In this document: positions 8,770 to 15,773 of the stretch, one piece after another
How positions within the stretch are numbered: the first letter of the stretch is position 1
Layout of the letters: every line of letters begins with the position of its first letter
Assembly (NCBI RefSeq): GCF_039542905.1
Contig: NZ_BAABIS010000001.1
Coordinates: 868,001-932,000, forward strand
Reading direction: 5' to 3'
DNA: 64,000 nt
Source of the DNA: Kitasatospora terrestris
Lineage (GTDB): Bacteria > Actinomycetota > Actinomycetes > Streptomycetales > Streptomycetaceae
Notes under the pieces: generated by a model
What the model saw: only the letters and a program-made list of their open reading frames with translations
What the model was told of the DNA's origin: nothing
Database searches by the model: none
Made by a program: the position numbers and the translations under genes

Positions 8770-8792
8770 AGGTTGGTGATTGTCTTCAACCT
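8770..8792. promoter_or_regulatory. LysR-type box AGGTTG-N11-CAACCT
   Basis: Perfect 6-base arms around an 11-base spacer match the LysR T-N11-A architecture. The site sits between lysR (start 8734) and the transporter (start 8815), so it could serve both promoters. Confidence 0.7.
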
Positions 8793-8814
8793 GCAGGTGG
8801 TCCAGCGTGGGGGC

Positions 8815-9744
8815 ATGCCCGTTGCACGCCGTACCGATGCCGTCCTGTTCCTGATCGCCCTGGTCTGGGGTTCCAGCTATCTGGCGGCCAAGACCGCCAC
8901 CGTCGCGCTCCCCGTCGCCGCCGTGCTGTTCGCCCGGTACGCGGTCTCCGCGCTGGCGTGCGGCGGCCTGGTCGCCTTCCGCCGCAGGGCGTGGACCCGG
9001 GCGGAGGTCCGCGCCGGATCGGTGCTGGGCGTCACCCAGGCGGCCGTCCTGGCCCTGGAGACGTACGGAATCGCTCACACCAGCGCCGCGAACGCCGGGC
9101 TGATCATCAGTCTGACCATCGTGCTGACCCCGCTGGTGGACCGGACCGCGGGGAGCCGCCGACTGCCCTGGGCGTTCTTCGCGGCCGCCGGCCTGTGCGT
9201 GCTGGCGGTCGGCCTGCTCACCTCCAGCACCGGACTGCACGCGCTCCGCCTCGGCGACGCCCTGATGCTGGTCGCCGCGGTCGTCCGGGCCGGACACGTC
9301 GCCCTGGTCGGCCGGCTCACCGCCCGCCACCCCGTGGACGCGCTCCACCTGACGACCGTCCAGACCGTCGTCGGCTCGGCGCTCTTCCTCGCACCGGCCC
9401 TGTCCCACCTGCCCGACCTGGCCGGGAGCAGCGCCGCCACCTGGTCGCAGCTGCTCTACCTCGCCCTGTTCTGCAGCGTCTTCGCCTTCCTCGCCCAGAC
9501 CTGGGCCGTCCAGCGCACCTCCGCCAGCCGGGCCAGCCTGCTGCTCGGCACCGAGCCGATCTGGGCCGTCGCGATCGGCATCGGCCTCGGCGGCGAACAC
9601 CTCACCGTGTGGGCCTCCCTCGGCGCCGTCCTCATGGTCACCGGCACGTACTGGGGCCAGGCCGTCGAGCGCACCCACCGCACTGCCACCGATCCCGCGG
9701 CCGGGGGCGGGACGCGTCCCGCCCCGACACCCGTGGGCGCCTGA
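8815..9744 (+). CDS. EamA/DMT-family metabolite exporter
   Basis: 309 residues with ten hydrophobic helices arranged as two EamA repeats (about 5-135 and 145-290), each ending in the typical 'LLGTEPIWAVAIG...G' type of segment. Drug/metabolite transporter proteins of this family export amino acids or other small metabolites by proton antiport. Start at ATG 8815 (MPVARRTDAVL) with GTGGGGG directly upstream; a more upstream ATG at 8773 would add a non-conserved tail that overlaps the operator. Its control by the divergent LysR protein is very likely. Confidence 0.9.
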   Translation: MPVARRTDAVLFLIALVWGSSYLAAKTATVALPVAAVLFARYAVSALACGGLVAFRRRAWTRAEVRAGSVLGVTQAAVLALETYGIAHTSAANAGLIISLTIVLTPLVDRTAGSRRLPWAFFAAAGLCVLAVGLLTSSTGLHALRLGDALMLVAAVVRAGHVALVGRLTARHPVDALHLTTVQTVVGSALFLAPALSHLPDLAGSSAATWSQLLYLALFCSVFAFLAQTWAVQRTSASRASLLLGTEPIWAVAIGIGLGGEHLTVWASLGAVLMVTGTYWGQAVERTHRTATDPAAGGGTRPAPTPVGA

Positions 9745-9813
9745 CACGGACGACGGGACGCCCGGCCGCGGACCGGCCCCCAGAGAGCCCGCGGACCGGC
9801 CTTCGGAGCGGCC

Positions 9814-11109
9814 TCAGCGTCCGGGGGCGGGGACGACGGCGCCGGTGGCGGCGTCGACGACGACCAGCAGGAGCCGGGTCCTCCCCCCACTCTGCTGAGC
9901 CGTCAGCCTGACCACCCAGTGCGGCTGCCAGGCATTGTTGCGGTCGGGCTCGGCGACGAGATCGGCGCCGGTGACGACGGCCCCGGGGTGGGCCGCGACC
10001 GCGGTGTTCCGCGCGGTCGTCTCGGTGACGGTCACCTCGGGGAGGACGGGCGAGTCGATGTGCCGGGCGGAGAACGAGCTGACCTGGCCGCTCCCGGTGA
10101 CGATCACGTCGAGGCTCATCGGCATGAGGACGCCGTCGACCCGGGACCGCCACAGGACCTTCCGGGCGCCCGCGGAGTCCGGCCGGACCTCCACGGAGGT
10201 CCGGCTGTCCGTGAGGGCCCACGGGAAGTGGGCCCGGGCGAACCGGGTGGCGGCGGCGACGGCCGCGGCGTCGGTGAGCTCGCCCGGGGCTTCCTCCGGG
10301 AGGGGCCCGACGAGCCCCGTGGCCGGTTCACCGCCGGGCCAGGCCAGGGTGAGACTCCCCTGGGCTCCCGTGGTGCTGATGGTGCCGGGCAGGCCGTCGA
10401 AGCCGCGGACGAACTGGACGGACACGGTCTCGGCGGCGGGCCCGAAGAAGTCCCGGTAGGCCTTGGCGGCGGCGGCCCGCTGGGCCGGCCCGGCCTGGGT
10501 GTTCTCCGTGGCGTCGGCGGGGACGACGGTGACGAACGGAACGAGCGCGGTCGCGACCACCCCGACTCCGCCGGCGAGCGCGAGGGCGCCGCGCACGGCC
10601 TCGCGCCGGCCGGCGACCAGCGGCCGGGGGCCCACCCGGCGGCTCCACAGGAACGCCAGGCCGCAGCCGAGCGCGGCCCCGAGGGAGTTGTCCCACAGGT
10701 CGCCGGTGTCGCAGCTGCGCCCGACGGCCGGGGTCACGGCCTGGACCGCTTCGACGGCCGCGGAGAGCAGGGCGAGGGCGACGCCCGTGCCGACCGGACG
10801 CCGGGTGAGCAGGGCGGTGGAGAAGGCGGCCGGGACGAACAGGGCGATGTTCATCAGGCCCTGCGTGCTCGACGTCGCGGCGATCAGGTCGCGCTGGACG
10901 GTGCACAGCAGCGGGGCCGGTGCGCCCGGGTGGAGCGGGTAGAGGGTGGCGGCGAGGACGAGCGCGGTGGAGGCCGCGGCGCAGGCCGGCAGGAGGATCG
11001 GCGCCGCGCGCCTCCTCGCGACGACCGCCGCGAGGGCGGCGGAGCCGATCAGCGCGGCCACGACGGCCCACAGCAGCCCGGCCTCGTCGGTGAAGATTGC
11101 CCGAATCAT
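9814..11109 (-). CDS. VanZ-like membrane domain fused to PepSY-like domain
   Basis: 431 residues. The N-terminal part (about residues 1-170) has four or five membrane helices with the VanZ hallmark stretch NIALFVPAAF...EAVQAVTPAVGRSCDTGDLWDNSLGA. A further membrane segment near 190-210 is followed by a soluble extracytoplasmic half whose end (PHWVVRLTAQ...LLLVVVDAATGAVV) resembles a PepSY domain. VanZ proteins confer low-level glycopeptide tolerance by an uncertain route. The fusion to a PepSY-like tail is unusual for VanZ (typically about 150-200 residues). Start ATG at 11109 with GGGGGGA upstream. Confidence 0.82.
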   Translation of the reverse strand: MIRAIFTDEAGLLWAVVAALIGSAALAAVVARRRAAPILLPACAAASTALVLAATLYPLHPGAPAPLLCTVQRDLIAATSSTQGLMNIALFVPAAFSTALLTRRPVGTGVALALLSAAVEAVQAVTPAVGRSCDTGDLWDNSLGAALGCGLAFLWSRRVGPRPLVAGRREAVRGALALAGGVGVVATALVPFVTVVPADATENTQAGPAQRAAAAKAYRDFFGPAAETVSVQFVRGFDGLPGTISTTGAQGSLTLAWPGGEPATGLVGPLPEEAPGELTDAAAVAAATRFARAHFPWALTDSRTSVEVRPDSAGARKVLWRSRVDGVLMPMSLDVIVTGSGQVSSFSARHIDSPVLPEVTVTETTARNTAVAAHPGAVVTGADLVAEPDRNNAWQPHWVVRLTAQQSGGRTRLLLVVVDAATGAVVPAPGR

Positions 11110-11229
11110 GTTCCCCCCACAGGACTTCGTCTGCCCTCTAGGGAGGCGGTGGGCGTACGGACGGTTCCACGCCGGGGAAAAGAGGTGCCGGCCCCGGTCC
11201 ACTGACAGGAGGTGTCAGCGGACCGGACC

Positions 11230-11235
11230 TACCCT
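11230..11235 (+). promoter_or_regulatory. -10-like TACCCT of a leaderless promoter
   Basis: TACCCT ends seven bases before the ATG at 11243, and no ribosome-binding site is present, which suggests a leaderless transcript. Confidence 0.4.
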
Positions 11236-11242
11236 GCGGCGC

Positions 11243-11800
11243 ATGGAAGACATGAGGATCGTCGAACTCCGGCAGTACACCCTGCGTCCCGGTGCCCGGG
11301 AGACGCTGGTCGAGCTGTTCGAGCGCGAGTTCGTGGCGGGTCAGCAGGACGCCGGCATCACTGTCGGCGGCCGGTTCCGCGACCTGGACGACCCGGACCG
11401 GTTCGTCTGGCTGCGGGCGTTCCCCGACATGGCGCACCGGCGGCGCGCGCTGGAGGCGTTCTACACCGGCCCGGTCTGGCAGGAGCACCGGGACGCGGCC
11501 AACGCCACCATGATCGACAGCGACGACGTCCTGCTGCTGCGCGGACCGGGCTTCACGCCCGCGCCGGGCGTGCGGGAGGTGCTCGCCACCGTCTGCCACC
11601 CCGCCGACGCCGCCGACTTCGCCGGGTACGCGGCCCGCCACCTGGGACCGGGCCACGCCCTGCACCGCACCGAGCACGCCGAGAACGACTTCCCCCGCCT
11701 GCCCGTCCGGACCAGCGAGGACGTCCGGGTCTGGTTCGGCCCGGCCGAGCCGACGCCCTGGCCGACCCGGCACCTGCGACTGGAACCCGTGCGTCCCTGA
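11243..11800 (+). CDS. NIPSNAP-family protein
   Basis: 185 residues with the NIPSNAP signature MRIVELRQYTLRPG near the start and a dimeric alpha-beta-barrel (ferredoxin-like) pattern: FVWLRAFPDMAHRRRALEAFYTGPVW. Bacterial NIPSNAP proteins are small soluble proteins without an agreed function. Start ATG 11243 (MEDMRIVEL); the ATG at 11252 would also fit. Apparently leaderless. It converges on the small membrane protein gene ending at 11819. Confidence 0.88.
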   Translation: MEDMRIVELRQYTLRPGARETLVELFEREFVAGQQDAGITVGGRFRDLDDPDRFVWLRAFPDMAHRRRALEAFYTGPVWQEHRDAANATMIDSDDVLLLRGPGFTPAPGVREVLATVCHPADAADFAGYAARHLGPGHALHRTEHAENDFPRLPVRTSEDVRVWFGPAEPTPWPTRHLRLEPVRP

Positions 11801-11814
11801 GAGCCCCTCAGGAC
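11793..11814. terminator. Weak hairpin at convergent gene ends
   Basis: GTCC(c)TGAG and CTCAGGAC can pair with one bulged base, overlapping the NIPSNAP stop codon. It is only 8 bp, so the terminator role is uncertain. Confidence 0.35.
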
Positions 11815-11818
11815 GGCG

Positions 11819-12157
11819 CTACAGCCCCTTGACGATCAGGGCGAGCGTGGGCGCCAGGGTCAGCAGGACGCTCCCCGGCCAGTACGCCCGGGCGGCCAGT
11901 GCCGTCCGGCGCCACAGGTGGACGTTGACCAGCGACCACACCAGGGCGAACAGCGTGACCACCGGCCCCGCGAGGAGCAGCCACGGCAGCACGCCGTCGT
12001 TCTCCGTGGGCTCCCGCTCGGTCCAGCCCACCGCGGCCAGCGGCCAGTTCGAGGCGAAGTACCACAGCAGGAACAGCGGCACGACCGCGGGAACGCCGAG
12101 CAGCAGGTTCACGGCCGCGGCCGTCAGTGATCGTTTCCGCACGGGCCCATTGTTCAC
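11819..12157 (-). CDS. Small three-helix membrane protein
   Basis: 112 residues starting VNNGPVRKRSL (GTG at 12157; the GTG at 12142 would give 107 residues, and neither has a strong ribosome-binding site). Three hydrophobic segments (about 13-33, 52-76, 88-109) are separated by a loop GWTEREPTENDGVLP. Typical of small streptomycete membrane proteins of unknown role. The 281-bp region upstream to the WhiB-like gene holds no other supported gene. Confidence 0.65.
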   Translation of the reverse strand: MNNGPVRKRSLTAAAVNLLLGVPAVVPLFLLWYFASNWPLAAVGWTEREPTENDGVLPWLLLAGPVVTLFALVWSLVNVHLWRRTALAARAYWPGSVLLTLAPTLALIVKGL

Positions 12158-12438
12158 ACCGCTCGGACGGGGTGCGTCGGCGGGGCGGTGTGGGCCCGGC
12201 GCAACGGCGGCGAGGTCCAGGCGTGGTGGCGGAGGACCATCCGGGTAGCGGCGCGCGACGGCGAACGGCGGGAACACGGGTTCGGGCAGTGGCGAATACC
12301 CCGCCGGGTCCGGGGCAGGCGGCCGAACGACCGTCCTTCCGCACGGAGGAACCGCACGCTGCCCGCCACGGGCACGACGCGGCGGCGACCCGTGCCGATC
12401 GGCCCGACGGAGGCCGATCCTGCCGAAAGGAGCTGTTC

Positions 12439-12741
12439 GTGACGGTGATATCGCGACTCCCGGGTGCCGTCCACCAGGAATGGGACTGGCAACTGCGGGC
12501 GGCATGCCGAAGCGAGGACGCCCAGCTGTTCTTCCACCCGTCCGGCGAGCGCGGGCAGGCGCACGACGACCGCGAGGCGGCGGCCAAGCGGATCTGCGCG
12601 ACCTGCCCGGTGCGCACCCGCTGCCTGGAGCACGCGCTCACGGTGCACGAACCCTACGGCGTCTGGGGCGGCCTCACCGAGGACGAGCGCCGCGCCCTCC
12701 ACGGCCGCCGGAACCGCCGGGTCGGATCCCGCCACCGTTAG
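12439..12741 (+). CDS. WhiB-family iron-sulfur transcription factor
   Basis: 100 residues. All Wbl landmarks are present: W-D-W before RAACRS, FFHPSGERG, the cluster ligands in CATCPVRTRCLEHAL (CxxCxxxxxC plus the first Cys), then EPYGVWGGLTEDERRALH and a basic C-terminus. Wbl proteins bind a 4Fe-4S cluster and usually act with the principal sigma factor in development, redox or antibiotic responses. Start GTG at 12439 with AAAGGAG about 7 bases upstream, an excellent site. It lacks the AT-hook of WblC/WhiB7; I cannot assign it to a named Wbl protein. Confidence 0.93.
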   Translation: MTVISRLPGAVHQEWDWQLRAACRSEDAQLFFHPSGERGQAHDDREAAAKRICATCPVRTRCLEHALTVHEPYGVWGGLTEDERRALHGRRNRRVGSRHR

Positions 12742-12868
12742 ACCGCCCACGCCCGCCCACGCCCGGCGGAGCGGGATCACCGCTCTCACGGGCACCGGCA
12801 GGCCGGAGCCGACCGGCGACCGCCGTTTCACGGCACGGGCGGGCTGCGTTCGACCGGAGCCCGCCGAT

Positions 12869-13999
12869 TCACCGCTCCGGCAGGCCCAGTTCGACCCGGA
12901 GGCCGCCGTCCGGCAGCGGAGTCAGTCGCAGCCGGCCCTGGTGGGCCTCGGTGACGGCGGCCACGATGGCGAGTCCGAGGCCGTGGCCGCGGCGGCTCGG
13001 GTCGGTCTCGGCGGTGCGTCCGCGTCCGCGCAGGAACGGTTCGGTGAAGGTGGCGACCGCCTCGGGCGTCAGCCGCGGGCCCGTGTTGGCGATGGCGAGC
13101 AGGACCCGGCCGGGGCGGTCGGGGTCCGGGCCGGTGCGGACCGTCACGGTCCCGTCCGCCGGCAGGTTGTGGCGGATCGCGTTGTGGAGCAGGTTGACCG
13201 CCGCCTGGCGCAGCAGCACGGGGTTTCCGCTCGCGGGTGCCGGACCGTACTCGGCGGTGACCGTGACGCCGCGGGCGGTGGCCTCCTCGCTGACGGCAGC
13301 GACCGCGTCGCGCACGGCGTCGGCGAGGTCGAGGGGCTGGAGCGCGGGTGCGGTGTGGCCGAGCTCGGCGAGCTGGAGCAGGGCCTCGCAGATCTCGATG
13401 CCGCGCTGGTTGGTGTCCTGGAGCCGGCCGACCAGGCGCGGCAGGTCCTGCCCGCCGGGGTCGGCGGCCGCCACCTGCAGCATGGTGCGGGTGATGGCCA
13501 GTGGTGTGCGCAGCTCGTGGGACGCGTTGGCGGCGAAGCGCTGCTGGGCGTCGAAGGACCGCTGCAGGCGCTCCAGCATCTCGTCGAAGGCGTCCGAGAG
13601 GTCGGTGAACTCGTCGCGGGGGCCGGCCAGGGCGACGCGGTGCTCCAGCGCCCCGTTCGCGGCGTGGTGGGCGGCGCGGGTGATCTCCTGCAGCGGCCGC
13701 AGCACCCGCCCGGCGATGATCCAGCCGCCCCCCAGGCCGACCACGGTCAGGACGGCCAGCGCGTAGCCGCAGGTGACGAGCAGGGCGTCGAGGACCTCCC
13801 CCCGCGACGGGGCGTCGAGCCGGTCCCGGGGGTTGGAGGGCATCAGGGGGTAGTTGGGGATCCAGCGCAGGCCGAGGTAGACCACGACGACGAAGATCAG
13901 GCCGGCCGCGACGGCGAAGAGGGCGTAGCTGAGGGTCAGCCGCATCCTGGCCGTCAGGCGGCGCGGGCGGTGCCCGGCCGGCGCGGTGGTCGCGGTCAT
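12869..13999 (-). CDS. Two-component sensor histidine kinase
   Basis: 376 residues. Two membrane helices (about 20-43 and 80-100) flank a short extracytoplasmic loop of about 35 residues. Then come a HAMP region (RVLRPLQEITRAAHH), an H-box NASHELRTPL, an N-box NLLHNAIRHN and a G-box GHGLGLAIV. The small loop suggests an intramembrane or accessory-protein sensing mode. The start ATG overlaps the response-regulator stop by 4 bases (ATGA), so the two are translationally coupled. The divergent vanY-type gene suggests a cell-wall signal. Confidence 0.93.
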   Translation of the reverse strand: MTATTAPAGHRPRRLTARMRLTLSYALFAVAAGLIFVVVVYLGLRWIPNYPLMPSNPRDRLDAPSRGEVLDALLVTCGYALAVLTVVGLGGGWIIAGRVLRPLQEITRAAHHAANGALEHRVALAGPRDEFTDLSDAFDEMLERLQRSFDAQQRFAANASHELRTPLAITRTMLQVAAADPGGQDLPRLVGRLQDTNQRGIEICEALLQLAELGHTAPALQPLDLADAVRDAVAAVSEEATARGVTVTAEYGPAPASGNPVLLRQAAVNLLHNAIRHNLPADGTVTVRTGPDPDRPGRVLLAIANTGPRLTPEAVATFTEPFLRGRGRTAETDPSRRGHGLGLAIVAAVTEAHQGRLRLTPLPDGGLRVELGLPER

Positions 14000-14670
14000 G
14001 CCCGGGGCCCTTCGTCGGAGAGCCGGTAGCCGACGCCCGGCACGGTCTGGATCACCTGGGGCTCGCCCAGGCGCTTGCGCAGGCCGGAGATGGTGATGCG
14101 GACCGCGTTGGTGAACGGGTCGGCGTTCTCGTCCCAGGCGCGCTCCAGGAGGTCCTCCGCGCTGACCACGCCGCCGGCGGCCCGCATCAGGACCTCCAGC
14201 ACGGCGAACTGCTTGCGCGGCAGGCCGACGTAGCGGCCGTCGCGGTACACCTCGCGGCGGAACGGGTCCAGGCGAAGCCCGGCGCACTCCAGCACCGGCG
14301 GGGCTCCCCCGGCCGGTCGGCGGGCCAGCGACCGCAACCGGACGACCAGCTCGGGAAGGTCGAACGGCTTGGTGAGGTAGTCGTCGGCGCCGATCTCGAA
14401 ACCCGCGACCTTCTCGTCCAGGCGGGCCGCCGCGGTCAGCATCAGCACCCGGCAGCCCAGGCCGCGGTCCACGATCTCCCGGCAGACGTCGTCGCCGTGC
14501 GTGCCCGGGATGTCCCGGTCCAGCACCACCACGTCGTAGCTGTGGACGGTCAGCCGCTCCAGCGCGGCATCACCGTCGGTGGCGATGTCGCAGGCGATCG
14601 CCTCCAGCCGCAGTCCGGCCTGGACCGCCTCGGCGAGGTAGACCTCGTCCTCCACCACCAGGACCCGCAC
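13996..14670 (-). CDS. OmpR-family response regulator
   Basis: 224 residues. Receiver domain with the acidic pair VEDE, phospho-acceptor Asp in VVVLDRDIPG, and KPF (LTKPFDLPEL). The C-terminal winged helix (about 125-224) ends ITISGLRKRLGEPQVIQTVPGVGYRL. Start GTG at 14670 because GAGGAG lies about 8 bases upstream; longer starts add an unlikely tail. It forms an operon with the kinase, and shares a 169-bp divergent promoter region with the VanY-type peptidase gene. Confidence 0.93.
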   Translation of the reverse strand: MRVLVVEDEVYLAEAVQAGLRLEAIACDIATDGDAALERLTVHSYDVVVLDRDIPGTHGDDVCREIVDRGLGCRVLMLTAAARLDEKVAGFEIGADDYLTKPFDLPELVVRLRSLARRPAGGAPPVLECAGLRLDPFRREVYRDGRYVGLPRKQFAVLEVLMRAAGGVVSAEDLLERAWDENADPFTNAVRITISGLRKRLGEPQVIQTVPGVGYRLSDEGPRA

Positions 14671-14725
14671 GCGCCACTCCTCTGCTCCGGCATCCGCTCC
14701 CGCCCCCATTGGACGTGAACGGCCC

Positions 14726-14741
14726 TATCGAAAACGTATCG
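14726..14741. promoter_or_regulatory. TATCG direct repeats, 11-bp spaced
   Basis: TATCG occurs at 14726-14730 and 14737-14741, in phase with one DNA turn, in the divergent region between response regulator and carboxypeptidase. OmpR-family regulators commonly bind such direct repeats. The arms are short, so this is tentative. Confidence 0.4.
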
Positions 14742-14839
14742 GCCGGCGCAGACGCTCTCGGAACACCGCGCCCCGTCCCATGGTCACACCGCCCGGGCAC
14801 CCGCCCGGCGGCACCGCACGCGGACGCCGGGAGGCAGGC

Positions 14840-15436
14840 ATGGGCAGCACAGCGACGAGGACGCGCCGGACCCGGCGGCGCCAACTGCTCGGCGGCGCCG
14901 CAGCGACCGCCGTCCTGGCGGCCCTCGCCGTCGGTGTCAGCGGAACCCCGTCCGCCGACACGGTGCTGCGGACCCTGGCCGCCGCAGCGACTTCGGACAC
15001 CACCGCCGACGGCGAACTCGCCGCGGGCGAGGCGCTCAGCCCCTTCGACGACGAGGCGCCCGCCGTCCGCAAGCTCGACGGCCCCCTGCTCGACGCCGTC
15101 CGGCGGGCCGCCCGCGACGCGCAGGCCCAAGGCATCACCATGACCGTCACCTCCGGCTGGCGCAGCAAGGAGTACCAGCAGCGCCTGCTGGACCGGGCGG
15201 TGACCCGGTACGGGAGCCTGGACGCGGCCCGGCGCTACGTGAACACGCCGGAGAAGTCGACGCACGTGGCCGGCAGGGCACTGGACATCGGCCCCACCGC
15301 CGCCGACTACTGGCTGATCCAGCACGGCGCCCGGTACGGCCTGTGCCAGGTGTACGCCAACGAGATCTGGCACTTCGAACTCCGGACCGACCCCGGCGGC
15401 ACCTGCCCGCCCCAACTCCCCGACGCCGCCGGGTAG
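14840..15436 (+). CDS. VanY-type D-alanyl-D-alanine carboxypeptidase (M15B)
   Basis: 198 residues. Basic N-terminus (RTRRTRRRQLLGG) with a twin-arginine-like, hydrophobic signal segment (about 10-38), then an M15B catalytic domain. Zinc ligands and catalytic residues are visible: STHVAGRALDIG (His142, Asp149) and EIWHFE (His178). These enzymes trim the terminal D-Ala from peptidoglycan stems, or bypass vancomycin when D-Ala ends are removed. GGGAGG six bases before the ATG fixes the start. Divergent from the two-component genes, so likely under their control. Confidence 0.9.
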   Translation: MGSTATRTRRTRRRQLLGGAAATAVLAALAVGVSGTPSADTVLRTLAAAATSDTTADGELAAGEALSPFDDEAPAVRKLDGPLLDAVRRAARDAQAQGITMTVTSGWRSKEYQQRLLDRAVTRYGSLDAARRYVNTPEKSTHVAGRALDIGPTAADYWLIQHGARYGLCQVYANEIWHFELRTDPGGTCPPQLPDAAG

Positions 15437-15773
15437 CCGCCGTCGGGGCGCTCTGGCGAGGCGGACGGCTTCCAGGCGGAGGCCGAAGGGGCAACGGCCC
15501 GTCCCCCGATGCGTCGAGGGACGGACCGGACGGCAGGTCCGCACGGGCGGACGGCCCAGGACCAGGCGGAGATCATCCTGCGGACCGCATCGCTGGCCTC
15601 GGGAGGTTCGCCGGGGAGCGCCGTCCTCGGGGCCGTCGGGCCGGTCGCCGTTGGGCGTCCGGGCCGTCGGTTCCCGAGCGTTGCGGGTCGGCGACCCGGT
15701 GTTCGGCGTACCGCCCGAGTGGTCGTCCAGGACCTGGGCGGTCCCCGCCTCCTCGGTTCCGCCCCCCCCCCTC
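15437..15773. other. Gap without a supported gene, includes a C10 tract
   Basis: 337 bp between the VanY-type gene and the toxin stop codon. All six frames look like GC-bias shadows, and no immunity-type gene (compact acidic protein with its own ribosome-binding site) is apparent. A run of ten C residues lies at 15762-15771, two bases beyond the toxin stop codon. Confidence 0.6.
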
